Shown here in pieces: positions 8,969 through 16,473 of a stretch of DNA of 64,000 bases (positions within the stretch are counted from its first letter, which is position 1; every line of letters begins with the position of its first letter). Source of the DNA: UBA11606 sp049437325 (lineage in GTDB: Bacteria; Actinomycetota; Acidimicrobiia; Acidimicrobiales; Aldehydirespiratoraceae); contig JBMTIM010000008.1 of the NCBI GenBank assembly GCA_049437325.1, forward strand, positions 12,506 to 76,505, read 5' to 3'. Both the position numbers and the translations under genes were made by a program. The notes under the pieces are model-generated. The model had not been told where the DNA came from and ran no database searches. It saw only the letters and a program-made list of their open reading frames with translations.

Positions 8969-9579
8969 CCGTCGAGCGAGGTGGCGACTGGGGAGAACGG
9001 GCGAGACCGCCCGATGACTTGCGGGTGTTCGACGATCCGCTCGAAGCACTCGACTTCATCAGCAGAACGCGTCGAACCGGTGCTGACACTCCGCCACTCG
9101 GACTCACCAGAGGTGATCTCGTCCGAACCCTCGGCGGCTCGACATCATCGGACCTCAAGGCTGCAGACGAGGCACTCCATGTCAAGGTGGATCTCGGAGC
9201 GGTTCTGATCGACGGCACGCTGCACTGGTTCCTGTCCCACCTCGTAGCCCGGCGCTCGTGGCTTCGCGGGCGGATCGTCGTCGCCGCAAATGCGGCGTTT
9301 GTCGGAAGCTGGAACGTTGCCCCTCGAGCGCACCCCGGTGATGGTCGACTCGATACCGTCGAGGTGGTCGGCATGGCGGTCACCGACCGCATCAAGGCGA
9401 GACGACGCATGGCGAGTGGCACTCACATTCCCCATCCCGACATCGCGGTGCGCCGCGTACGAGCCGCACAGTTCGAGTTCGAGCGACCGACGAACATCCA
9501 TCTGGACGGGCGGTTGACCGCATCAGCGCGCTCACTGAGCATTCGGGTCGAACCCGATGCCATCGACCTTTGGGTGTGA
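8965..9579 (+). CDS. Protein resembling the C-terminal half of YegS/diacylglycerol kinases
   Basis: 204 residues, start overlapping the helY stop (ATGA). The second half (from about residue 108: NAAFVGSWNVAPRAHPGDGRLD, then KARRRMASGTHIPHPDI and LDGRLTASARSLSIRVEPDA) closely follows the C-terminal beta-sandwich of the YegS/LCB5 diacylglycerol-kinase family. The N-terminal catalytic domain with the GGDGT nucleotide-binding motif is absent, so the protein probably lacks kinase activity. Such half-length proteins next to helY seem to be an actinobacterial type. Function unknown. Confidence 0.7.
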   Translation: MTVERGGDWGERARPPDDLRVFDDPLEALDFISRTRRTGADTPPLGLTRGDLVRTLGGSTSSDLKAADEALHVKVDLGAVLIDGTLHWFLSHLVARRSWLRGRIVVAANAAFVGSWNVAPRAHPGDGRLDTVEVVGMAVTDRIKARRRMASGTHIPHPDIAVRRVRAAQFEFERPTNIHLDGRLTASARSLSIRVEPDAIDLWV

Positions 9580-9715
9580 TCACTGGCGATCATTCGCAAC
9601 CCTTGCGCAGACCCGTGCAACGTCCCGTAGCCGAGGTGATGGCCGCCCGACCAACCAGACTCCATCTCTCCGCGTTCGGCTCGACCCAATCCGCGATGGC
9701 TCCGTTCGCACGCCG

Positions 9716-9721
9716 TAAAGT
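9716..9721 (+). promoter_or_regulatory. -10 hexamer TAAAGT for the ThyX-like gene
   Basis: TAAAGT lies in the 151-base gap before the gene and ends 9 bases before its ATG, giving a transcript with at most a few untranslated bases. I see nothing else of note in this gap. Confidence 0.4.
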
Positions 9722-9730
9722 CATCGACCG

Positions 9731-11350
9731 ATGACGGTCTACATCGCCGAAGAGTTCACCGCCGACGAGGCCGACATCCTCCGCCGGTACTTCACGAACC
9801 TCGATCAGCCAGTCTTCGCGCTGGTGAACCTGCCCGAAGTTGTCAAAGGTGCACTGTTCGCCCGGTACTCACGCACGGCACTCAGCCTCCGTCGGCTCTT
9901 CCTGAAGGAGTTTGTGGGAGAACTGGACATCGAGGGCGACCAGTCGATCGATGCCACCATCGGCTTGCGGCGGGCCGAAGAGCTCTACGACAAAGTCTTC
10001 TTCGAGTACGGCGACGACTCCGTTGCGCAGCTTGGTGGCGTACACCTCGCATGCGAACAGGCATCGAACGTCCTCACCAAGGTGCTCGAATGGGGCCGGC
10101 TCATGTCCTATCTCGAGCAGTCGACCCGCTACATCGCGTACGACCAACGCCTCGGCGGCCGCTACCGCTACTACCGGGATCCCGACATTCTCTCCAACGC
10201 CCTTGGCGCTCGGTACATCGCCGATATGGATCGAATGTTCGATTCGTACTCGGATCTCATCCCTCAGATGCAGGAATTCTTCCGAGCGGCCCAACCCAAG
10301 CAACCCGGCGACAGCGACTTTGCGTATCGCACTGCGATCAAGGCTCGGGCCCTCGACTCCATCCGAGGAATGTTGCCGTCCTCCTCACTTTCCAATGTCG
10401 GCATCTACGGCACCGGCCAGGCCTATGAGGCACTGCTCCTGCGGATGCGAGCCCACCCACTGCCCGAGGCGCGCGCCTATGCCGATCTGATGCTCACCGA
10501 GCTGCGCAAGGTCGTACCGTCATTTCTCAAACGGGTGGATCTTCCCGAGCGGGGCGTCCGGACAAGTGGCCACATGGTCGATGTTCGAGACTCGATGGAC
10601 GCCCTTGCCGACCGGTTCTTCGGTGACGAAACCGGGGGGCCAGTCGCCGACGACATGGTGGAGCTGGTCGATTTCGATCCAGACGGTGAGATCAAGATGG
10701 TCACGGCGATGTTGTACCCCCACACGTCGCTGTCCGAAGCCTCCATCGAAGCTCGAGTCCGTCGTATGACCGTCGATGAGCGCCTGGATGTCATCAAGGC
10801 CTACGTCGGCAATCGGGAAAATCGCCGCCACCGGCCCGGTCGCGCCTTCGAGCGAACCGACTATCGCTTCGACGTGTTGAGTGACTACGGGGCCTTTCGT
10901 GACCTCCAGCGTCACCGCATGCTCACCATCGACTGGCAACCGCTGTCACCACGCCACGGGTACGTTCGTCCCGCAGCCGTCGACGCTGCGGGACTCGCAT
11001 CGGAGTTCGACGCAGTCATGAGTCGATCGGCCGAGCTCCACGATGCCCTGCTCGACGAGCACCCCGACCAGGCCTCGTACGCCGTGTCCTTGGCATACCG
11101 GGTCCGCTATTCGATGCAGTTCAATGCTCGCGAAGCAATGCACATGCTCGAACTGCGCACGGGGCCCCAAGGCCACGAGGCGTACCGTCGAGTCTGTCAG
11201 CGCATGCATACCGCCATACGCGATGTCGCCGGCCACGCAGCTGTGGCGGAGGCGATGAACTTCGTAGATCACTCGGTCGAACCCGTACTCGGACGCCTCG
11301 ATGCTGAACTCGCGTCGGAGGCAAAGCGGAGGGGATTGAGTTCGATCTGA
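9731..11350 (+). CDS. Tandem ThyX-like (FAD-dependent thymidylate synthase-like) protein
   Basis: 539 residues, about twice the length of a normal ThyX subunit. The N-terminal half contains SYLEQSTRY (about residues 126-135) and FFEYGDDSVAQLGGVHLACEQ, matching the ThyX SxNEQSTRY block but without the RHR that normally precedes it. The C-terminal half holds RHRMLTIDWQPLSPRHG (about residue 395), which keeps RHR but with an altered second part, and LELRTGPQGHEAYRRV, matching the ThyX L-R-QGH-x-Y-R block. It looks like a duplicated ThyX fold with motif parts divided between halves. Family membership is likely, but thymidylate synthase activity is not assured. Confidence 0.8.
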   Translation: MTVYIAEEFTADEADILRRYFTNLDQPVFALVNLPEVVKGALFARYSRTALSLRRLFLKEFVGELDIEGDQSIDATIGLRRAEELYDKVFFEYGDDSVAQLGGVHLACEQASNVLTKVLEWGRLMSYLEQSTRYIAYDQRLGGRYRYYRDPDILSNALGARYIADMDRMFDSYSDLIPQMQEFFRAAQPKQPGDSDFAYRTAIKARALDSIRGMLPSSSLSNVGIYGTGQAYEALLLRMRAHPLPEARAYADLMLTELRKVVPSFLKRVDLPERGVRTSGHMVDVRDSMDALADRFFGDETGGPVADDMVELVDFDPDGEIKMVTAMLYPHTSLSEASIEARVRRMTVDERLDVIKAYVGNRENRRHRPGRAFERTDYRFDVLSDYGAFRDLQRHRMLTIDWQPLSPRHGYVRPAAVDAAGLASEFDAVMSRSAELHDALLDEHPDQASYAVSLAYRVRYSMQFNAREAMHMLELRTGPQGHEAYRRVCQRMHTAIRDVAGHAAVAEAMNFVDHSVEPVLGRLDAELASEAKRRGLSSI

Positions 11351-11405
11351 GATGCTCGGTGCCGGGTCCCGGCAACGCGTTCTCCGGAGTTTCGTGCACG
11401 AGACG

Positions 11406-11433
11406 TTGCTCCGGAGCCGAAAATGTCTATGCT
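11406..11433 (+). promoter_or_regulatory. -35/-10 promoter for the acidic zinc-ribbon gene
   Basis: TTGCTC at 11406-11411 and TATGCT at 11428-11433 are separated by 16 bases. This leaves a leader of about 20-25 bases before the ATG at 11463, preceded by a weak AGGTG ribosome site. It is one of the few leadered promoters in the window. Confidence 0.45.
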
Positions 11434-11462
11434 CCGCCGCATCCCCCGAACTCAGGTGCACG

Positions 11463-11909
11463 ATGGCTGACGACGAAACCACCGACGACGAAACCACCGA
11501 CGACGAACTCGACGACGACGAACTCGACGACGACGAACTCGATGACGAACTCGATGACGAACTCGACGACGAGTTTGCTGATGACGATGATGTCGATGAC
11601 GACGACGACGATGACGTCGCCACACCGCCGCGACCGTCCAACGACGATGACGACGACGAAGACGACGACGATGTCGAAGCTGATCTCGATGCCATCTTGA
11701 AGGATCGAATTGCCGCCGGTGACGACGAAGACGAAGAAGACGAGGACGAGGCGTCTGGCCCAGCGAAAAAACCGACGGCTGCGTCGGGGGACGCCGAGCC
11801 GGTGCAAGCACGACAGGACAATGAATTCTCGTGCCCGAACTGCTTCCTGCTCGTCAACAGCACTGCGGTGAACGACGGTGAGTGCCCGCACTGCGGCGGT
11901 CCGGTCTGA
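11463..11909 (+). CDS. Highly acidic Asp/Glu-rich protein with C-terminal zinc ribbon (DUF4193-like)
   Basis: 148 residues. The first two thirds are almost entirely Asp/Glu runs, including tandem DDEL units, followed by DLDAILKDRIAAG and a second acidic stretch. The C-terminus has two Cys pairs (CPNC and CPHC) in NEFSCPNCFLLVNS...GECPHCGGPV, matching the end of the actinobacterial DUF4193 family (DEFTC-SCFL pattern). The predicted charge is extreme, so the N-terminal region should be disordered. Possible nucleic-acid-mimic or RNA polymerase/ribosome contact role is speculation. The ATG at 11463 is favoured by the promoter 30 bases upstream. Confidence 0.8.
   Translation: MADDETTDDETTDDELDDDELDDDELDDELDDELDDEFADDDDVDDDDDDDVATPPRPSNDDDDDEDDDDVEADLDAILKDRIAAGDDEDEEDEDEASGPAKKPTAASGDAEPVQARQDNEFSCPNCFLLVNSTAVNDGECPHCGGPV
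11472..11574 (+). repeat. In-frame tandem repeat coding DDEL/DDETT units
   Basis: Imperfect tandem copies of GACGACGAACTC (Asp-Asp-Glu-Leu), preceded by two GACGAAACCACC-type units, encode the acidic N-terminus of the host gene. Copy-number change by slippage would keep the frame when whole 9- or 12-base units are gained or lost. Confidence 0.8.
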
Positions 11910-11918
11910 GCCAACGTC

Positions 11919-12356
11919 ATGACACACGCCGACGACGACGAACTGGCCGAGCGGCTTCTCGATCTCTTCGTCTATGCACCGCTCGGGTTGGCGCTCGAGG
12001 CCAAGGAGATGATCCCCAAGCTTGCCGAGCGGGGGAGAGGTCAGGTCGCCCTGACCAGACTGGCGGGTACCGTCGCTGCACAGCGCGGGCAGGCCGAGGC
12101 CAGCAAATTGATCGACGAGATCAGCGACGCACTCGCAACCTTTCTCGGGGGTCAGCCGGCTGGTGCGGACCCTGTGTCCAGCGAGACCGAGAGCTATGAC
12201 CTCCCCATCGCCGACTACGCCGAACTCACCGCAGTCGAGATCGTTCGTCTCATCGCTGACCTCGACGACCACGAACTCGACGTCATCGAGTCCTTCGAGC
12301 GAGAACACCGAAATCGGAGCACGGTCTTGAACCGCATCCGTCAACGTCGGGGTTGA
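11919..12356 (+). CDS. Helical protein of unknown function
   Basis: 145 residues, mostly predicted helix. The N-terminal part (LAERLLDLFVYAPLGLALEAKEMIPKLAERGRG) resembles phasin-like or lipid-droplet-associated actinobacterial proteins. The C-terminal YAELTAVEIVRLIADLDDHEL and RNRSTVLNRIRQRRG form a second conserved-looking block. No catalytic motif seen. It sits 9 bases after the acidic zinc-ribbon gene and directly before a GNAT gene, in one co-directional run. The link to lipid-droplet proteins is only a resemblance. Confidence 0.65.
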   Translation: MTHADDDELAERLLDLFVYAPLGLALEAKEMIPKLAERGRGQVALTRLAGTVAAQRGQAEASKLIDEISDALATFLGGQPAGADPVSSETESYDLPIADYAELTAVEIVRLIADLDDHELDVIESFEREHRNRSTVLNRIRQRRG

Positions 12357-12357
12357 G

Positions 12358-12831
12358 ATGGAACTCGGCGCACGCCCAGCGGCCGAGTCGGATCTGGACG
12401 TCGTCGTTGCCCTCGCCCGAGCAGCCACCGAAGAACTTCGACCTCTGCGGGGCGGCCGGATCTGGGCCGAGCTCGAGACGAGAGATGAACCCCTGGCGGT
12501 CGCCTTCGCCCGCGAGTTCGTCGCAACCGAACGCCTCGTCCTCGTGGGAACGATCGACAGGACGGTCGTGGGGTACGCCGCAGCGCACGAACTCAACCTC
12601 CGAAGCCATGCGGCGATCTCACGCATCACCGACCTCTACGTCCTCCCCGATGCCCGAGGCGTCGGGGTAGGGGAGCAGCTCCTGATCACCATCGAAGAGT
12701 GGGCCCGGGGGAGGGGACACACCGGTCTTGATTCTCTGGCACTGCCCGGCGATCGCAACACGAAGAATTTCTTCGAATCGTTCGGCCTTGTGGCCCGGGC
12801 GATCGAGGTCCATCGATCCCTCGAACCGTGA
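12358..12831 (+). CDS. GNAT-family N-acetyltransferase
   Basis: 157 residues with a single GNAT fold. The acetyl-CoA pyrophosphate loop is visible as LPDARGVGVGEQLL (about residues 97-110), preceded by beta4 (SRITDLYVL) and followed by NTKNFFESFGLVARAIEVHR at the C-terminal end. The substrate cannot be told from sequence. The gene starts one base after the preceding stop and overlaps the Nudix gene by 4 bases (GTGA), so the three are probably co-translated. Confidence 0.85.
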   Translation: MELGARPAAESDLDVVVALARAATEELRPLRGGRIWAELETRDEPLAVAFAREFVATERLVLVGTIDRTVVGYAAAHELNLRSHAAISRITDLYVLPDARGVGVGEQLLITIEEWARGRGHTGLDSLALPGDRNTKNFFESFGLVARAIEVHRSLEP

Positions 12832-13226
12832 CAGGCCTCATCACCGTGGCTGTCGGTGCTGTCGCCGTGGTCGATGATGCGATCCTGTTGATCGAGCGAG
12901 GGACCGAACCCTCAGCGGGCTGCTGGTCGATTCCGGGGGGCCGAGTCGAGCCGGGAGAAACGCTTGCAGAGGCGGTCGTGCGAGAAGTCGCCGAGGAGAC
13001 CGGACTCAACGCGGTCGCCGGCTCCTTGATCGCCATCGCCGAGCGGATCAGCTCGGCCCATCACTTGCTGATTGCGAACCACTTCGTCGAGATCATCGGA
13101 TCGACCAACCCCACAGCAGGCGACGACGCAGCCGATGTTGCGTGGGTACCGCTCGAGCACCTCGAACAGGTCGAGCTGGTACCCGACCTGCTGGAGTACT
13201 TGCGTGCCAATGGCATCACTCGATGA
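12828..13226 (+). CDS. Nudix hydrolase
   Basis: 132 residues. The full Nudix box GGRVEPGETLAEAVVREVAEET (about residues 36-58, given here as its key residues G-x5-E-x7-RE-x2-EE-x-G) is intact, including the REVAEETG metal-binding core. It hydrolyses a nucleoside diphosphate linked to another moiety; ADP-ribose or a damaged nucleotide are possibilities but specificity is not visible. GTG start overlaps the preceding GNAT stop. The convergent crotonase gene ends at the next base. Confidence 0.9.
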   Translation: MTGLITVAVGAVAVVDDAILLIERGTEPSAGCWSIPGGRVEPGETLAEAVVREVAEETGLNAVAGSLIAIAERISSAHHLLIANHFVEIIGSTNPTAGDDAADVAWVPLEHLEQVELVPDLLEYLRANGITR

Positions 13227-13988
13227 TCAGCGGCCCTTCCAGCGAGGGCTCCGCTTTTCGATGAACGCTCGTGGCCCCTCTGCATAATCCTCTGTGGAAG
13301 AAAGGGCTGCCATCGCTGCCGACGCAGCCCGCATCCCCTCTGCGTCGGTTTGTTCGGGTGCTTCGAGAATCAGTCGCCGGCTGGCCTGCACTGCCAACGG
13401 CGCATTGGCCAGCACGCGACCGGCCAACGTCAGTGCGCTGTCGACAGCCTCACCCGGCTCACAAAGCTGGTTGATCATGCCGAAGTGGTAGGCACGTTCG
13501 GCGGAGATCGTGTCTCCGGTGATGGCCAACTCCATGGCGATCGCCGGGGGCAGCACGCGTGGGAGGCGGACCAAACCACCGGCCGCTGCCACGAGTGACC
13601 GCTTCACTTCGGGGATCCCAAACATGGTTTCGGTCGACGCAACCCGAAGATCACACGCCAAGGCGATCTCGGTTCCGCCTGCGACTGCGTGACCATCGAC
13701 GGCTGCAATCAGCGGCTTCACGCGATCCCGCAGAACGATCCCGCCGAACCCGCCCCGCTTCGTCCACAGGCCGTCTGCGTTACCGGCAGCGATCTCCTTG
13801 AGATCGGCACCCGCACAAAACGCTGGACCGTTGTGCGTCAAGATCCCCGCCCAGAGCTCGTCGTCGTGTTCGAGACGATCGATGGCAGCCTCCATCGCCT
13901 CGGCCATCTCGGCGTTGATCGCATTGCGAGCCTCGGGCCGATCGAGCGTGATCACCCCAACCCGGCCCTGCACGTCGAAGTGGATCAT
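13227..13988 (-). CDS. Enoyl-CoA hydratase/isomerase (crotonase family)
   Basis: 253 residues. The two oxyanion-hole segments are clear: AFCAGADLKEI (about residues 55-66) and AVDGHAVAGGTEIALACDLRVAS (about 95-117), followed by GIPEVKRSLVAAAGGLVRLPR. The C-terminal SSTEDYAEGPRAFIEKRSPRWKGR is closely similar to the second crotonase of this window at 27041-27841. Whether it is a true hydratase depends on acidic residues I cannot place with certainty. Start overlaps the stop of the RG-rich gene as ATGA. Confidence 0.88.
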   Translation of the reverse strand: MIHFDVQGRVGVITLDRPEARNAINAEMAEAMEAAIDRLEHDDELWAGILTHNGPAFCAGADLKEIAAGNADGLWTKRGGFGGIVLRDRVKPLIAAVDGHAVAGGTEIALACDLRVASTETMFGIPEVKRSLVAAAGGLVRLPRVLPPAIAMELAITGDTISAERAYHFGMINQLCEPGEAVDSALTLAGRVLANAPLAVQASRRLILEAPEQTDAEGMRAASAAMAALSSTEDYAEGPRAFIEKRSPRWKGR

Positions 13989-15304
13989 TCCTCTTCGTCG
14001 ACACCAACGTCAGCCGACACCGTCTCCGGCGGTGTCGTTTCCGACACAGCAGCCGGCGCCTCGGCTGGCGGCGGTGGGGGAGTCGGCCGTCGCTGACCCC
14101 GGGACTTGGGAGCCGGGGCTTCGATGCCGAAGAGGGCGGCAAGCTGGGGCACCCGACCCGCCAGCTTCTTCATCGACTTCAAGAGTTCCTCACTCGGAGA
14201 CGCAGGAATTCCCTGGGCGATGACCTGCGATCGCACCGGGGAAAATGCGACGGAATCCACCACGAGGGCCCAACGATCCGATGTCACCTCGCTCGTGAGC
14301 GCTTCAGACGCCGCTGCGGCAAGCCGCTCAGCCATATCGGTCGGCAGTGGCGCTCCCGCCTTCGGTGGGCGAGAACTCAGACGCAGAGCGCGAACGGTGC
14401 GCCCTTCCGCAAGATTCTTCGCAAGCTCATCACGCCAAGCCTGATGATCCGCCTCGGTCCGCACATTCAGCCCGGCACGGAGTTGCTCGGCAAGTGTGCG
14501 GGACTCCTCGTCGCGAGCGGCGCTGTCGGCCGCTGCAACGACACTTCGGATGTCGCGAAGATCGATGGTCTCGATCCCGGCCACCGCTGCCTCAGCCCGA
14601 TCGCGCCATTCAGCAGCCCTGAGTGCCGGCGAAAGCCGCTCTGCGAGGGCGACGAGTGGGTCTCGCTTGATCTTCGGCATGCCTTCCGCCGTTGCCAGCT
14701 CGTTCATCCGGTCGATGGTTTGGCGAACTCCAGGGACACCGCCACGGAGCACCTCCTCGGCGAGTTGCTGCTGCATCTTGGGCAACGCGTCGATCGCAGC
14801 CTTGCGATGGTTGCGAGCGGGTCGAAGGCGAGGGGCCTTCGGGCGAGCCGGAGGCTTTGGGCGCTCGCGCCGGGGACGATCGGAACCGCCCCGCCGATCA
14901 TCGCTGCGACCACCGCGCTCACGACCACGCTCGTTGCGATCACGACCACGTTCGTTCCGGTTGCGTCCGCGACCACGACCACGATCGTCGGAGGTCCGCT
15001 CGCGGCCGCGCCCGCGACCCTTCGGTGCAAGCACCTGGGTCACGAGGGGCTCGTCGCGAGTGCTGCCGAGCAATTCGAGCCGCTCAGCCTCCTTGCGGGG
15101 GCCCTTCGGGGCGAACACCGTCGCGATCGACAGACCGTCAAGGTCGGCTTCCGCCTCGACCTTGAGCACATCTCCGACGGCAGCCCCGTCGGGGAGCAGT
15201 GCCGCCTCGACGATCCCCTTGGGCATTTTTGCCCCCGCTGCGCGCCAAGTCCACTGACCGTCGCCGCGGTCGGAGGTGAGTTCGATGTCAAGCCGTCGTG
15301 CCAC
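13985..15304 (-). CDS. RG-rich protein with N-terminal beta domain, probable RNA-binding
   Basis: 439 residues. The first ~95 residues look like a small beta domain (KMPKGIVEAALLPDGAAVGDVLKVEAEADLDG resembles an OB/S1-like or cold-shock-like fold). Residues ~95-150 are a dense RG/RGR/NERGRDR tract, then a basic Pro/Arg linker, a long helical region (~170-400) with repeated Ala/Leu-rich helices, and a Pro-rich acidic tail. RG tracts usually bind RNA or mediate assembly. No named family recognised. The GTG start at 15304 follows a -10 hexamer, and the crotonase gene overlaps its stop. Confidence 0.75.
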   Translation of the reverse strand: MARRLDIELTSDRGDGQWTWRAAGAKMPKGIVEAALLPDGAAVGDVLKVEAEADLDGLSIATVFAPKGPRKEAERLELLGSTRDEPLVTQVLAPKGRGRGRERTSDDRGRGRGRNRNERGRDRNERGRERGGRSDDRRGGSDRPRRERPKPPARPKAPRLRPARNHRKAAIDALPKMQQQLAEEVLRGGVPGVRQTIDRMNELATAEGMPKIKRDPLVALAERLSPALRAAEWRDRAEAAVAGIETIDLRDIRSVVAAADSAARDEESRTLAEQLRAGLNVRTEADHQAWRDELAKNLAEGRTVRALRLSSRPPKAGAPLPTDMAERLAAAASEALTSEVTSDRWALVVDSVAFSPVRSQVIAQGIPASPSEELLKSMKKLAGRVPQLAALFGIEAPAPKSRGQRRPTPPPPPAEAPAAVSETTPPETVSADVGVDEEE

Positions 15305-15311
15305 GACGGAA

Positions 15312-15317
15312 ACGGTA
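15312..15317 (-). promoter_or_regulatory. -10 hexamer TACCGT for the RG-rich gene
   Basis: On the minus strand TACCGT ends 7 bases before the GTG at 15304, predicting a leaderless transcript for the RG-rich/crotonase pair. Confidence 0.5.
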
Positions 15318-15358
15318 TCGTCCAGGCGACGGTGCGGCGACCTTCCGGTCGGCGATCG

Positions 15359-16300
15359 TCACCCGGTAACGAGGTCGCTGGGGTCGACGTTGCCGCCGCA
15401 CACGATCACCGCAACCCGTTCCCCAGCGGCCGGTACGTATCTCCCCGAACGAACCGCAGCCAGCGCAACTGCCGCCGCAGGTTCGACAGCGACCTGCAGT
15501 TCGTCCCACAGCGCCTGTCGAGCGCCCATCGCCTCTGCGTCCGACACGAGCACACTGTCGACGTTTCCGGCGAGCACCGCCCACGGGAGAGACCCGACCG
15601 TCTTCGCGCCGAGTGCGTCAGCGGCGACACCGGCAGGGGCGACGCTCACCCGCCTGCCGGCGACCAGCGCAGCATGGAGCGCGTTGCACGTCGGGGTCTC
15701 GACCGCAACGATGCGGGTGCGGGGGAGGGCGAGACGTATCCCGGAAACAAGCCCACCGCCGCCGACCGCAACCACAACCGTGTCGACATCGGGCACTTGC
15801 TCACCCAGTTCGACTCCCAAGGTGGCCTGACCGGCCACGGTGTGTGTCGCATCGTACGGATGGATGTTGAGGGCACCAGACTCGGCCGCCCGGGCATCGC
15901 ACGCCGCTTGTGCATCGTCGTAGAGCGCACCGGTGACGTGCACCGTCGCTCCCTGGGCCCGAATCCGCTCGACCTTCACCTTCGCCGAGACGCTCGGGAC
16001 GAAGATTTCCGCAGGCACCCCAAGCACACGGGCCGTTCGGGCAACCGCGATGCCATGATTGCCTCCCGACGCAGCGATCAGCCCCGATGCAGGGATGTCG
16101 GATGCCAGTGCGTTGTTGAGGCTCCCTCGGGCCTTGAACGAACCGGCGTACTGCATCGACTCCAACTTGATGGCAACCCCACCATCCAGCCCGAGGTCTC
16201 CACTGGCGGACTCGACGACCGGCGTACGGCGGATCAGGGGCCGGCACCGTTCAACCGCCGCTGCGATGTCAGCATCGGTCGGGGGCATCTGTTCGGTCAT
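15359..16300 (-). CDS. Threonine/serine dehydratase-like PLP enzyme
   Basis: 313 residues from ATG 16300. Fold-type II PLP enzyme: SFKARG holds the Schiff-base lysine (about residue 55), SGGNHG is the substrate/phosphate loop, GGGGLVSG binds the PLP phosphate, and CGGNVD lies at the C-terminus. No ACT regulatory domain follows, so it resembles catabolic or biosynthetic-like short dehydratases (ilvA/tdcB type) rather than allosteric IlvA. It could also be a serine racemase-type enzyme. An upstream in-frame start at 16333 adds 11 unconserved residues. Confidence 0.87.
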   Translation of the reverse strand: MTEQMPPTDADIAAAVERCRPLIRRTPVVESASGDLGLDGGVAIKLESMQYAGSFKARGSLNNALASDIPASGLIAASGGNHGIAVARTARVLGVPAEIFVPSVSAKVKVERIRAQGATVHVTGALYDDAQAACDARAAESGALNIHPYDATHTVAGQATLGVELGEQVPDVDTVVVAVGGGGLVSGIRLALPRTRIVAVETPTCNALHAALVAGRRVSVAPAGVAADALGAKTVGSLPWAVLAGNVDSVLVSDAEAMGARQALWDELQVAVEPAAAVALAAVRSGRYVPAAGERVAVIVCGGNVDPSDLVTG

Positions 16301-16381
16301 ACCTCTGGTTCTAGCTGCCGGGCAGCGGGTCAACCCAACACAGGCGAGCGTCCCTGGCTCAATACCGCCGGAAATCTTCGT

Positions 16382-16397
16382 TATGTAAAGCTACATA
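16382..16397. promoter_or_regulatory. Palindrome TATGTAAAGCTACATA, operator candidate
   Basis: Perfect 6-base arms around AAGC in an AT-rich patch, within the 173-base divergent gap between the dehydratase and the RlmI-like gene. The ATGTA-TACAT core resembles sites of small dimeric repressors (PadR-like), but no regulator gene adjoins it. Confidence 0.4.
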
Positions 16398-16461
16398 TCA
16401 CCTCTGGTCGGGTTGTGGACTCGAAGGAGCCCCACCCACCTTCGGTGTGGAGATGGCGCCC

Positions 16462-16467
16462 TATCCT
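16462..16467 (+). promoter_or_regulatory. -10 hexamer TATCCT for the RlmI-like gene
   Basis: TATCCT ends 6 bases before ATG 16474; this supports 16474 over the upstream in-frame ATG at 16447. Confidence 0.5.
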
Positions 16468-16473
16468 CCCCCC

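Noticed and set aside
11360..11374. TGCCGGGTCCCGGCA as a terminator after the ThyX-like gene
   Set aside because: The stem leaves almost no loop and no T run follows.
11427..12629. Minus-strand 400-residue frame opposite the acidic protein
   Set aside because: It is rich in V/R/S low-complexity runs that simply mirror the GAC/GAA repeats.
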